Shown here: piece by piece, positions 1-10,377 of the stretch
How positions within the stretch are numbered: position 1 is the stretch's first letter
How the letters are laid out: the number at the start of each line of letters is the position of its first letter
Source of the DNA: Dactylonectria macrodidyma
Taxonomy: Eukaryota > Ascomycota > Sordariomycetes > Hypocreales > Nectriaceae
Direction: 5' to 3'
Assembly: GCA_020744425.1 (NCBI GenBank)
Contig: JAGMUV010000001.1
Coordinates: 5,146,001 to 5,210,000 of the forward strand
DNA length: 64,000 nucleotides
Position numbers and translations under genes: made by a program
Notes under the pieces: generated by a model
What the model was told of the DNA's origin: nothing
Database searches by the model: none
The model's input: the letters and a program-made list of their open reading frames with translations, nothing else

Positions 1-1091
1 TCATCAAGGACAAGATGATTGTTGTCGTCGACCTGGGCGGCACCCGCTCCGACGTCGCCGTTGTCGCTTCCCGTGGTGGCATGTACACCATCCTCGCGGC
101 CGCTCACGACTACGAGTTTGCTGGTGTCCACCTCGACAATGCCCTGATGGAGTACTTCGCCAAGGAATTCCAGAAGAAGCACAGCGTCGACCCCCGCGGC
201 AACGCTCGCAGCCTGGCCAAGCTCCGTCTCGAGTCCGAGGCCGCCAAAAAGGCCCTCAGCATCGGTGCCAACGCCCAGTTCAGTGTTGAGAGCCTGGCGG
301 AAGGCTTCGACTTCTCCATGCCCATCAACAGGATACGATACGAGATGGTTGGCCGCAAGGTGTTCGAGGGCTTCAACCGACTGGTCGAGGGCGTTATCAA
401 GAAGGCCGGCCTCGATGTCCTTGATATTGATGAGGTCATCATGGCTGGTGGCACCTCCCACACTCCCCGCATCGCCAGCAACTTCCGCGGTATCTTCCCC
501 GAGTCCACCGAAATCCTGGCCCCTGCCACCAGCGCCAGCGCCATCAACCCCTCCGAGCTCCAGGCCCGCGGTGCTGCCCTCCAAGCTTCCCTGATCCAGG
601 AGTACGAGGCTACCGATATTGAGCAGTCCACCCACCCCGCAGTCACCACCGTGAAGCACATCTCCAAGGCTATCGGTGTTCTCACTGTTGGCACTGATGG
701 CGAGGAGACCTTCGCCCCTATCATGCCCACCGAGACCGCCGTCCCCGCCCGCCGCACCGTCCACATTGCCGCTCCCAAGGAGGGCGGCGATGTTCTCATC
801 AAGGTCGTCGAGGGTGGCGCCCATATCAAGGTAACGAAGCCCGAGCCCAAGGCCGAGAAGGACGAGGATTCCGAAGAGGATTCCGACTTCGACTCCGATG
901 ACGAGGAAGAGGAGAAGCGCGAGAAGATCTGGAAGGTTGGTAGCCTTCTCGCCGAGGCCGCTATCAAGGGCGTCAAGGCGAAGGGCAAGGTCGAGGTTAC
1001 AATTAATGTTTTGGCTGACCTGAGCGTCACCGTCACGGCCCGAGAAGTTGGTGGTAAGGGTGGCGTGCGAGGAACCCTCAACGGCCAGTAA
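1..1091 (+). CDS. ssz1: Hsp70-like ribosome-associated chaperone Ssz1 (3' part)
   Basis: Partial gene: the frame is open from base 3 and runs to the TAA at 1089-1091, so the start lies outside the window. The visible 362 residues match an atypical Hsp70. The phosphate-2 segment VVVDLGGTRSDVAVV is near the beginning. The adenosine segment VIMAGGTSHTPRI follows, and then a short, divergent C-terminal domain. In fungi this architecture belongs to Ssz1 (Pdr13), which pairs with the J-protein zuotin to form the ribosome-associated complex that stimulates Ssb Hsp70 at the polypeptide exit tunnel in the cytosol. A strongly acidic stretch (about residues 275-300 of the visible part, rich in DSEEDSDFDSDDEEEE) interrupts the C-terminal domain. 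The C-terminus lacks an EEVD motif, as expected for Ssz1. The exon is intronless here. Family assignment is confident; the activity statement is established knowledge of Ssz1. Confidence 0.88.
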   Translation, partial: IKDKMIVVVDLGGTRSDVAVVASRGGMYTILAAAHDYEFAGVHLDNALMEYFAKEFQKKHSVDPRGNARSLAKLRLESEAAKKALSIGANAQFSVESLAEGFDFSMPINRIRYEMVGRKVFEGFNRLVEGVIKKAGLDVLDIDEVIMAGGTSHTPRIASNFRGIFPESTEILAPATSASAINPSELQARGAALQASLIQEYEATDIEQSTHPAVTTVKHISKAIGVLTVGTDGEETFAPIMPTETAVPARRTVHIAAPKEGGDVLIKVVEGGAHIKVTKPEPKAEKDEDSEEDSDFDSDDEEEEKREKIWKVGSLLAEAAIKGVKAKGKVEVTINVLADLSVTVTAREVGGKGGVRGTLNGQ

Positions 1092-1426
1092 ATGGGGACG
1101 CAGGACCTCTTTGAGGCCTACAGGAAAAGTGGGAAGGGGAAACTTCGCGTCGTTGATATATAGGATGAAGGTTTAAAAAGCATGGGTCTTTTAGTAGAAT
1201 CTAGAGGCACGATAGAGGGAGTTCCGAGCTCAATGGGACGCCTGGGATGAATTGAAACGATACAAATGCACTAGTCAATTAGAATGGAGGCCAGAAACCT
1301 CTTAACCACGTCAGCGCCGCGGGATGGGGCATGTTATGTACAAGATAAAATCCCCACCCTAGGAACTCCTTTTTCAGCGGCATTATCAACTCCTCAATTC
1401 CCCTCTCCAAAAACCGGCTCTCCTAT
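1092..1426. other. Convergent 3' intergenic region
   Basis: Sequence between the stop of the ssz1 gene (+) and the stop of the NT-C2 gene (-). It should hold the two 3' untranslated regions and polyadenylation sites. I see no further gene or repeat in it. Confidence 0.6.
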
Positions 1427-2888
1427 CTACATGTCTAAACCTCCTACAGAGCCGGGCAGCCGCCACGCTATGAGGTCGCTTCGAATGTCAAACTCGGGGA
1501 CGTCGCGAGCGCGCCTCATTCCAGTATCACGGAGGACGTCACTGTCGAGCGTCATCGACGACGTCAAGCTGGCGAGGCTACGGGAGTGATCAAGCTCATG
1601 GATGCGGACGTTCTTGCGCCCAGGGTGCGGGTGGTGGCCGTGGGGCGTGACGGTGACGGTGGACACGCTCTTGTCGCTCGAGTTGCTCGGGGTGCGGCGG
1701 TGGAAGCGGGTCGTAGTCGACGGCGGCGGCGTGTGGCCGTTGGTGAGGTGGTGATTCGGCGGGAGGAGGCTGTTCTGGCTATGCGGGGAGCTGCCGAAGC
1801 GGCGGGGCCGGTGGGTGTCGTCCCGGAAGTCGTCGGCATCTCCGTCTTCGTCCTCCTCGTCTGTGACTGGGCTCCCAGCCTCTAGCTTGGTCTTCCACCC
1901 ATTACCACCGTTGAAGATGTCCTCGATGCACTCGTCGGCGGGGAGCTCGTTAGGCTGGCGGCACCACGAGGCGGCAAGTGTGCGGCGGTAGAGGTCCTGA
2001 AGCTCAGCCGCGTCTCGAGGCTTGGAGATGCTAGGGACGGCTGGAGCATGTTAGTTAGATACGAAAACTAGGTGTAGGAAATGCGGTTGGAACATACGTC
2101 CGATGTCATCCTCGATAGACTCGCCCATGATACCACCAATGCCTCCGAATACAGGGGCCGTCTTGAGTGGCGGGGCAATGTAGCTACGCTCGCCATCGAC
2201 TTGGACCATGAGGATGCCGAGTTTGAGGGTGCTGTTGACCTTGCTGTCTTGCATGAGGTACCTCCTCACGATACCATCTTCAACGACATCCGAGTCACGC
2301 TGCCCACCTCCGGCAGAGCCCAAACTGGTACTGTTGCTCCGCATGCGTCCGGGCGAGGTCACGTCCTTTGTAAAGGCCTCGCTCTCTTCGACATACTCGC
2401 TGAGGTTTACGCGGAGGGAGCCGAGGGTTATCTTCTCAGCTCCAGCAAACTCTTGAATAACTTCGAACTCCATGGGGCACTCGACCAGGTTGTTGTTGCG
2501 GTCGACGGAGATGCGGATAGACGGTATGAGAGTACAGAAGCTGTAGTCAACACGGTGGTTGGCGATAGGGCACTTGCCGGTGCGGCCGCGGTGCTCCGCG
2601 TGCATGGAGTGGGTGAGATGCCATTTTACAAAGGAGTGGCCAGTGACGAGAGGAACGTTGTTGAGGTCGTAGAACTAACGGGGATCAGATAAAGCCCTTC
2701 CTTAAGAATATCTCTCAAAGGCTCCGAGTCGCCAACTGAGCGAGAGAGTAAATGAAACATACCTTGAGGTGAAGCTCGAATTTAGGCTGGTGATGTCATC
2801 GTGTTAGCTCATGATACAAATATAATTGATGGAATGTCAAATGTCTTGCCTTACGAGCCTTTCCAACTTGTGGTTTTAAAAAGTCCAT
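1427..2888 (-). CDS. NT-C2 (EEIG1/EHBP1 N-terminal C2) domain protein
   Basis: Four-exon gene on the minus strand: exons 2850-2888, 2763-2786, 2098-2674 and 1427-2040, giving 417 residues. The start MDFLKPQVGKARK is followed by PKFELHLKFYDLNNVPLVTG, which is characteristic of fungal NT-C2 domains (about residues 1-170). This C2-like fold occurs in EEIG1/EHBP1 proteins and is thought to mediate membrane or cytoskeletal association. Within it, the GSLRVNLSEYVE and KVNSTLKLGILMVQVDGER segments are typical core strands. The region after about residue 190 is polar, serine-, histidine- and proline-rich and probably disordered, ending in PGSVGGLDM. Intron 1 (2787-2849) appears to use a GC donor (AAG|GCAAGA), because the neighbouring GT option puts a stop in frame. 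Introns 2 (2675-2762) and 3 (2041-2097) are GT-AG. The biological role in fungi is not known to me. Confidence 0.82.
2787..2849 (-). other. Predicted GC-AG intron
   Basis: Read on the minus strand, the coding sequence KARK ends in AAG and is followed by GCAAGA; the acceptor is CACCAG before CCTAAATTC. Keeping the conserved frame KARK-PKFELHLK requires this GC donor. The overlapping GTAAGG donor four bases upstream would lead to a TAA immediately after the junction. Confidence 0.65.
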
Positions 2889-5800
2889 GTTAGCAACTGC
2901 AATGCTTCTTGATGACATCACCCAGCTCTGCAGTTCTTGCTTTCTCTATCCAGCGACCAAGGTTGAGCTCACTCGAGTCTCAGACAGCCCTATTCTCAAG
3001 GCTCGATATAGGTCCACTGAGGCCAGCATGTCACACTGATAGGGCTGAGAGCACTCGAAATGGATATTATGAGATTAGGGATATAAATGGCCGATTGGGG
3101 CTGGGAAATCGGGGAAATGATCCGCGTCATCGACCATGGACGTTTGTGGGGATGGCTTACTCAATGAAGACATGCTGTTGTGCCGGTTTGGACCGGACCA
3201 GCGGCGCCAGTCCTAATGGAGGCCACCGGCAGTGCCCCGGAAGATGCGGTTTCCTATCGCTCCGCAAAGTCCGGATGGCACGTTGAGCCTTGAGAGAGTG
3301 GCGGCTGGCTCAGGGGATAGAACAAAGGGATCGGCGGCAACGGCACAGCAGGAGTTCGAGAGATGAGCGATGGTGTGGTGGTTTGACGTGGGACTGTCGT
3401 CAGGGGAGGAGACGACTCAAAGGCGACTAGTGGGTGGAGAGAATAACTGGTGAATCAGGTCGAGGGTTGTATCGCCTGCAGCTCCCTACGCAGTGATAAT
3501 CTTCCGTTGTTGTGATTGGAACCTATCGGCTGTGGAGTGGTCGGTCAGGGAGGATGTTAGAGCATCGTCGCATTCAAGGCGACCGCTCTGTATTGGTGGA
3601 GGACAACGATGACAAGCCCAAGGCCTGATTCGATGGGACTCACTCCCTGCAAAGTCCCCTGTCATAGAGGCTGAACGCCCCTAGAACGGCGGACCTTGCT
3701 GGTACTCAGTGGGGCTCCAAGGGACCATCAAGGACCCAAATGGTTGAGGTTCTCTCGGTGCCGGATCATCCCCAAATCCGACCCCACGATCTACCCGTCA
3801 ACCCGTTGGGATGCTCCGCTCGTAGCCTCAGTTAATGTCAATCAAACCCGAACTGTCTCGAGACAACAATGACCGTCAGCCACAACAAGCCCCCTGCCCC
3901 GCCAAAGAGGCGGTGGGCTAGTCTCGCCATATTAAACCAGTCTTGCATATTGGCCTGTGGTGGAACGCGCTCGGGCATTGTTCAGCTCAGCTGGTCTCGA
4001 GCCTATCGATTCTGATCAGTTCTCAACTTCTTGCCTCTACCCATGTCCTGGACCGTCCCCGATTATGACTGATGATGACGTGCCCATCTAACCCAACTCA
4101 ACCAACTACCGCCCTGCAGGAGAGCGTTGGGATTTGCACAAAGATGCCCTTTACCGAGGCCATCATTGCTGCCCAGAATCAGGCTCTGCACCTGAGATAC
4201 AGGCGCCGTAGGGCAAGCCCAAGCCCTACCCCCGACAGCCACTCTATCACCATTGGGTCCACGGTCGATCATGTCTTGAACTGCTAGGCTGCCTGCTTCC
4301 TGGTAGTGCCACGATCACCCGCACTAGCGCGACGCCTCTAGTCCTGCAGCAAGCCTTTGTCACTACCATCGTTCTCGCGACAACACGCTCAGTCTTTAGG
4401 CCCCAACTCCGACACCGCACACGCAACCCGGAGTCCAATGCCGGAGACCAGGTTATCGGGTCTGATGATACGAGCAGAGAGTAAATCCCATCAATGGAGA
4501 GCAAAGCCCATGTGGTGAAGTAAGGGGAAGAAGCGAATGAACAGAAAGGGATGGTGAAAAGATCGGTGAAAAAACGACGAGTTCGTTCCACTGAGACACA
4601 CTGAAAAAGCACTTGCGCACCTCGAAACTTACTGGCGTACAAAACGATGACTGTGCATGCCCGTAGTAGACGGCGCTGTTCTTTCTCAGCTCGTAAACGC
4701 AGCCAAGGTGCAACAGCTTCTTGCAGGGGGGCACCGACCCTCAACACCAGAACTTATTAATGAAGGGCTCTAGATGCCAGGCATTGGCTCTTCCCCCTTC
4801 TTACCGCCATCAAGCCACTCCAGTGGGAATGTGATTCCCCCGCACTGTCCAAATGGAAGGTGCACCTGTCCTAACTCTTCCCTACATCCCTCAAGTTCTA
4901 AGTCACGGCTCCATCATATTGTTTAACGGCGCGGCTGGAAGAAGCAATATCTCAAACCAAAAGGGCAATGCGCGCCAGTGACATTCCATGTCTGCACTCC
5001 AAGCTACTCAGCGGCCGAGCCGCCCACCCCTTCACCACGTCATCCGCCCTCCACCGACTCACCAGGCGGAGAGACATTCTTAACGCCTGATAACTGATAT
5101 AAGAGGGCGAACTGCGACAGCCGTAAGAGGGGGGCCAGCCCCGTGAGGCCATGCTAAACCCACTTGCGGCTCTCCATACACTTCCTCCTCTTACATCACT
5201 CTTATCGACAAGTCACTAACTAGCTATTCTCTAGATCGCTCACGATGTGTGATTACTTCTACGTACGGCTAAAGTCCCCAGGCATTAGACATTTCTAGAT
5301 CGGCTTCGCTAACGAACCCGCGCGACAGGTCGAGTTCCATTGTGGGCATCATGCCTGGCTCGTACGCAAGTGGTGTGAGGTATATGAGAGGACTGAGAAG
5401 CCTTGCAGTCCAACTTTCGTCGAACCGCCCGAGTTCTGGTATGTGCTGCTTCCAAGGCCCACGATCCACAGCCGCAGCATCTCGAACGCTAGCTAACGAA
5501 GACTGCCGACGGCGCAGGAAGCACAGAATGTGCTCGAAATGCAAACCACCGAGTGTCCTGACCGTCTTAGTGCGCAAGCACTTCCTCACTGTCCCCTAAA
5601 ACCAACATTGCTGGCGCCGAGATTGGGCAGAAACCATCTGCGATTTCCCTAACAAGAGGGGCTGTCACGTGTCGAGACTCGACCTGTCTCCCCGTTTATT
5701 GCAAGAGGAGGGGAGTTTTGGGTACACTCATGGGAGTAGGCTGGCGGGTCAGGTTAAGGAGTCGGTTGGATTTGGATACAGGTTTTCTGGACGGACGGGT

Positions 5801-6511
5801 TATTAGACACGGCGCTCCGGAACAGGAACAGGACGGGTTATGAAAGTCTACGCCTTCGTGAGTAGGAATCCACTTGGCGCAGTTGATCTTATTGATCGTG
5901 AGAATCACGTTGGCTCATAATAAAGGGATCCTATTTCTTCTTCGTGACTTTTTTCATTCTGTCAAGTCAAATTGGATCATTACTTGCTTTCCAATATCGC
6001 CATTCAAGCCGCCGGGTAACATTATCAAGAGAGTTCAATACTCGTGCCAAATAATTGAGCAAGGGATCCCCATAGTTCATTCACCAGCAAAGGATATGGT
6101 AAATCAAGTGATACCCTATGGAGATGGAGCGCAATGCCCTTGTCAATCAATTTACCAGGCGGCCATGTGAATAAAGCTTACCATCTCTTGAGTCCTGAGA
6201 AGCAAGTGCCTAGCGGATGAGCCCACACTTCAATTTGGTCGCCTGGCATGCCACATAATTCTTGATTTAAAAAGTAGGTGTAAAGAAAGGCTCTTGGCAA
6301 CTAATAAACACTTGGGATGGGAGTCTTGTATCTCTAGTTAGAGTTTAAGTGTTAATTCCTAGTCACCTCCCCTGTAAGGTGCAGTCAGTGCTGTCTTATC
6401 GATAAAGCTTTATTTTATGATTTTGTCCACCGTCACCCACACCCGCGTCTTGACTCCCTCTTCCTACAAACCACTCCACGCTGTCGCACGATTTCGACGT
6501 CCAATATCGTC
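2889..6511. other. Divergent intergenic region upstream of the NT-C2 gene and POP1
   Basis: About 3.6 kb with no recognisable gene. Open frames present here (for example 4247-4747 minus and 2909-3286 plus) show no domain, no splice pattern and no codon structure that I trust. The segment from about 5,850 to 6,430 is visibly richer in A and T than the flanks, which may be promoter sequence or a degraded insertion; I could not identify a transposon end or coding remnant. Confidence 0.55.
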
Positions 6512-9226
6512 ATGGCTCCGGGCTCAGCATCTGCAGATGCCGGGCAGAGAGCCAAACGAAAACCCGGGCTTCCATCGACTGCCAATGCCCGCGCTGATGC
6601 CGCCAACTCGCAGAAACGCCCAAAACTCGTCCACATGGCCCGCGCAATTCCCGCACAACCAGCCGATTCCGCGCTCAAGGATGGCGAGTTGGACCTTCAG
6701 GCCTTTCTGGCCGCTCACGAATTCGAGATCCGATCTCTAGAACAGAGCATGGCTACCTCCAAGGCCGTCAGCAGCAGTCGCGCCTTCCAGAAGGTGCCCC
6801 GCGGCCTGCGCCGTCGCACTGCGAGTCACAACCCCAAGCGCGTACCTCGACGACTAAGAGCACGCGCACGAAAAGAGGTAGAGGAAGATAAGACGCCGAT
6901 TGTGGATCCGAGGAAGAAGAAACAGAATCCCAGGACAACCAGAGGACGGATACGAGTTGAAACAGCCCGACGGCTCGGGGTTCTGGCTGCAAGAAAGCGG
7001 CGCAAGGCGACGGAAACCAAGGCACAAGGAATGGAAATTGATGGGAAGGATACTAAGGCCTTGGCCGTAATGAGTCGAAGGCCACGGCCCAAGATCCGAA
7101 GGAACCAACTCAACGAGCCGCCCACGCCGAAAGCCAGGTTTCGAAAGCGGCAAATCAACAAAACATGGCTACCAACTCACCCATGGCACGCCAAACGATC
7201 ACGAATGACTGTGCCCCTCGAACCTCTCTGGCGTTTTGCCATCCCGCTGACGCCCAACGAGAAGTTGTATCGACCAACTCATCGCGCTCAGGGAGACAGG
7301 GGTACACTGGTATGGGACACGTCCTACATCAGCACCATTGGCCTCTATGGAAACGCTGCTGGAATAGAGACGGTTCTTAAGAGCATCGGGTTATCACAAG
7401 ACTCGTGCTGGAATGCAAAAGGCCGAAAATGGAGGACAGGAACCAGGTCATGGACTGGTCTTGTAAGCCGACAGAGGGATAGAGAACAACGACTTATCGG
7501 CCCTTGTACCATTCAGTGGGATCCTGAACCATCTCCCAGAACCGCTGCTCAAGATCGTAAAAAAGATAAACGACAGGTTTTCTTTCGAATCCATCCGTCA
7601 GCCTTCCTAGAGCTCTTCAATGAGCTGCTACGACTCTCGAAGATGCAGAGTCCACAACTCTACATCGAGGACCTCCGATTCGAGATTGGCAGCATCGAAC
7701 TCACTGGCCCAGCTTCTACCGAGACCCTTTTAGCCGTCTTGAATCCTTACCCTGAAAAGTCCAAACTAAGGTCTCAACATGCTGAACTTTTTCGTTCCCT
7801 CGCAGGACTAACAAACCCAGCATCACTTCCCGCTGGAGCTGTCCTCGGGTTCTCGGTCCAGGATCCTCGACTCCACTACCCCCCAAGGAAAGTTGTAACG
7901 TCAGAATCACCGGAGGCACAACTAGAGCTTCTTGAAAAGATCGCTGCCTGGACAGCAGAAGATAACCTCCAACCCTTTCCCATATTCAGTCGAGACGCAC
8001 GGCACACAGGGTCATGTTTGCCGTCTCAAACGTCCATCAACAGGCGGAGAGCAGAGAAAGCAAAAAGTGCCCCTGGCGTGCCCCTGAAACCAACCTCAAC
8101 AGATCACCCAATTCCCATTGCTCTCATCGCCTCGCGCGCTGGTTCGGGCACACAGGCCCAAGGCACTTGGACTCTCCTCGCGCCGTGGAAATGCATCCTC
8201 CCTATTTGGTATAGCATTGTTCACGTCCCTCTCTCGACAGGAGGCAACCCCAGGTTTGCAGGTCTAGATCAAGCCCGCCAAGTCGCCTTCGAGCGTGGCT
8301 TGCCGTGGTTTCCAGGCGATTTTCTGGGGACGGATGCCGGCACCAAGTGGGAACTTGATGAGAGACAGAAACGGCAAAGGGCGTGGGAGAGGCGACCAAA
8401 GAGCAAACGCATCGAATGGAAATCGCTAGATCTAGGGGCTGGTAGGAAGGGCGAGGTGGGCAATGGCACTGCAAGCGACTTTGAGTTCTTGTTTGGACTC
8501 GTCAACTCTCAGCCAGAACCAGGGACGGAGTCGACAGAGGGAAACGACGATGCCATGGACATCGATCGAGGCGAAACACAAGAGCCATCATATCTCAATC
8601 AACTCATCCATGTCTCCAAGACGTTGTTCAATGAGATTCTCACCTCACCCGGTCCGCCATCTCCGACGCCCTCGAACGCCATCCTTACTGTACGCATCAC
8701 CGTCCTCGGCCGCGGCGTGGTCACTTCGTCCGCCCGCATATACCAGCTCCCCTCCTCTCCAACTGCTGAGCCGCCCTCCTCTGAGGCTGAAGTCCCTGCG
8801 ACTATCCCGCCTGAACCCTCACAAGCATCATCCCCCCTCCCACATGACCTCCGGGGACAATGGCTCGCACGTATCGCCCCGACTACGAAGGGCAAGGCCT
8901 CTGGGACACCAAAAGCTCGGGATCTCGAGTCCCTGAAGCGCCAATTAGCCCTAGAGCTCATCGCAAAGCCTAATTCCTACCCTCGCCTACCTGCCAACCA
9001 CTCTGATGTTGGCGGGCACCCTCTTGTTCCCGACGCAGATGACCTCATCGGCTTCGTGACGACGGGCGCATTCTGCCTCAGCGAAGGCCGCGGCGTCGCC
9101 ATGGGGTCAATCGCCCTCGAAAAGGTACTATCCAGTGTCCGGAAAAATCCCAAGGAAGGACATCTATGCATTGTCCGTAATGCGGGGGAGAATGTTGGCT
9201 GGATCGCCAGGTGGGACGTTGTATAA
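6512..9226 (+). CDS. pop1: Ribonuclease P/MRP protein subunit POP1
   Basis: Single-exon gene of 904 residues. POP1 is the largest protein of nuclear RNase P (tRNA 5' maturation) and RNase MRP (rRNA processing); it binds and organises the RNA subunit. The N-terminal POP1 domain is visible as arginine- and lysine-rich blocks at about residues 90-130 (RAFQKVPRGLRRRTASHNPK) and 205-235 (KTWLPTHPWHAKRSRM). The POPLD domain is at about 549-640 (WKCILPIWYSIVHVPLSTGG, then RGLPWFPGDFLGTDAG). The C-terminal part ends with a glycine-containing segment (VGGHPLVPDADDLIGFVTTG) typical of the family end. The start at 6512 follows the short context GTCATGG; no upstream in-frame exon is needed. A second RNase P subunit, RPR2, is encoded near 42.3 kb. 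Length and domain order agree with filamentous ascomycete orthologues, so confidence is high. Confidence 0.93.
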   Translation: MAPGSASADAGQRAKRKPGLPSTANARADAANSQKRPKLVHMARAIPAQPADSALKDGELDLQAFLAAHEFEIRSLEQSMATSKAVSSSRAFQKVPRGLRRRTASHNPKRVPRRLRARARKEVEEDKTPIVDPRKKKQNPRTTRGRIRVETARRLGVLAARKRRKATETKAQGMEIDGKDTKALAVMSRRPRPKIRRNQLNEPPTPKARFRKRQINKTWLPTHPWHAKRSRMTVPLEPLWRFAIPLTPNEKLYRPTHRAQGDRGTLVWDTSYISTIGLYGNAAGIETVLKSIGLSQDSCWNAKGRKWRTGTRSWTGLVSRQRDREQRLIGPCTIQWDPEPSPRTAAQDRKKDKRQVFFRIHPSAFLELFNELLRLSKMQSPQLYIEDLRFEIGSIELTGPASTETLLAVLNPYPEKSKLRSQHAELFRSLAGLTNPASLPAGAVLGFSVQDPRLHYPPRKVVTSESPEAQLELLEKIAAWTAEDNLQPFPIFSRDARHTGSCLPSQTSINRRRAEKAKSAPGVPLKPTSTDHPIPIALIASRAGSGTQAQGTWTLLAPWKCILPIWYSIVHVPLSTGGNPRFAGLDQARQVAFERGLPWFPGDFLGTDAGTKWELDERQKRQRAWERRPKSKRIEWKSLDLGAGRKGEVGNGTASDFEFLFGLVNSQPEPGTESTEGNDDAMDIDRGETQEPSYLNQLIHVSKTLFNEILTSPGPPSPTPSNAILTVRITVLGRGVVTSSARIYQLPSSPTAEPPSSEAEVPATIPPEPSQASSPLPHDLRGQWLARIAPTTKGKASGTPKARDLESLKRQLALELIAKPNSYPRLPANHSDVGGHPLVPDADDLIGFVTTGAFCLSEGRGVAMGSIALEKVLSSVRKNPKEGHLCIVRNAGENVGWIARWDVV

Positions 9227-9598
9227 GATGGGCAGCCGTAACACGGCAGTACATGTGCTTGATCATTATCTATGGCAGCACAGCCAGCGGATAGATGCTT
9301 GAACAGGGCATTAGATGCGTGCCACAAAAGTACATGTATGATTACGTCAAGAGCCTCAGTATACATATTCCACGTCAGGACATGGTTGCAATGTCACGGG
9401 CCGCAAGAGGAGGAGGCGAAAGGCGTGGTTGACATGGTCACGATGACGCCCACCTATTTAATGACCCGCGAAGGGCTGATCAGTCACGAATGAACCATGA
9501 ACTTGATTCATGACAGCCTTATTTGCTTCTCAACTGACTGAGACCCTTTCAATACCGTACCCAAAACCTCCCATCAAAGCCTCAACACCATCACCAAC
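9227..9598. other. Intergenic region between POP1 and the GFA-domain gene
   Basis: Short tandem-oriented spacer; it probably holds the POP1 3' end and the promoter of the next gene, including CT-rich and CA-rich sequence just before the ATG at 9599. No other feature seen. Confidence 0.5.
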
Positions 9599-10152
9599 AT
9601 GACTTCTGACATCCCAGAGTCCATCACCGGCGGATGCCTCTGCGGCGCCGTGCGATACACCATCACATTCCCTCCGGGACACTCGTTTCAAACCGAGGTA
9701 CTTGATTCATCTCCCCATACATACCGTCTTATCACTGCTGTCGTACACAAGACGCTAATGCCCATGGGCCCGTCTAGACCACAACCTGCCAGTGCTGGCA
9801 ATGCCGCAAAAACACGGGCGCTCTCTTTGCGCGCTTCCACGGCATACCACTCTCGGCGCTGGAATACACGTCCCAGGACACTCTCAAGACGTTCCACGCC
9901 TCGCCAAACATCGCGCGCGGCTTCTGCAGCGAGTGCGGCGGCTTACTGTTCTGGCGCGACGAAACCGAGCCGCGCATCGCCTTGGCCGTCGGCACGTTTG
10001 ACAAAGAGGTGCTTTCGCGATGGGGGACGCTGCTGACCGACGCCAAGAGGCATCTCTGGTGCGAGGATGAGATCCCCGGCGTGACAGATCACTTGAAGGG
10101 GGACAAGTGGAAGCTAGACAATGTTGGAGAAGGTGCAGAGAGGTGGAGTTAA
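9599..10152 (+). CDS. GFA (glutathione-dependent formaldehyde-activating enzyme/Mss4-like) zinc protein
   Basis: Two exons, 9599-9697 and 9778-10152, with an 80-nt GT-AG intron in phase 0; product 157 residues. The protein is a GFA/CENP-V type Mss4-like beta fold. All seven cysteines expected for the two zinc sites are present: C13 and C15 (GGCLCGAVRY), C37, C39 and C42 (TTTCQCWQCRKNTG), and C83 and C86 (GFCSECGGLLFW). The bacterial founding member promotes the adduct of formaldehyde with glutathione, but most fungal members are uncharacterised and the substrate here cannot be read from the sequence. No signal peptide or membrane segment is visible, so a cytosolic protein is likely. An unspliced reading would shift frame after the intron and lose the zinc ligands, which supports the intron. 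Confidence 0.88.
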
Positions 10153-10377
10153 ATCATGGGAATCTCTGTATATATAGTCCTTGCCTGTTGTCTGCGGCAG
10201 GAATTGAAGCCATTGTAGTAGCGAGCTGGTATCGAGAACATGTAATCTTCCTCCAACGCCGAAATGACCAAACTCGATCCAACGAGATCGACATGTGTGC
10301 CCCTATAATAAACGCCATGTGCTAGATAAGAGACCGAGTAATACAACGGTCAAGCAAAAACAGAAATGCAAACAATT

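Noticed and set aside
110..1081. Long antisense open frame of 323 codons opposite ssz1
   Set aside because: It is a shadow of the highly biased codon use of the ssz1 gene; its translation is low-complexity Ser/Arg/Pro with no domain.
4247..4747. 166-codon minus-strand open frame
   Set aside because: No recognisable motif, no codon bias like the neighbouring genes and no homologous family that I can name.
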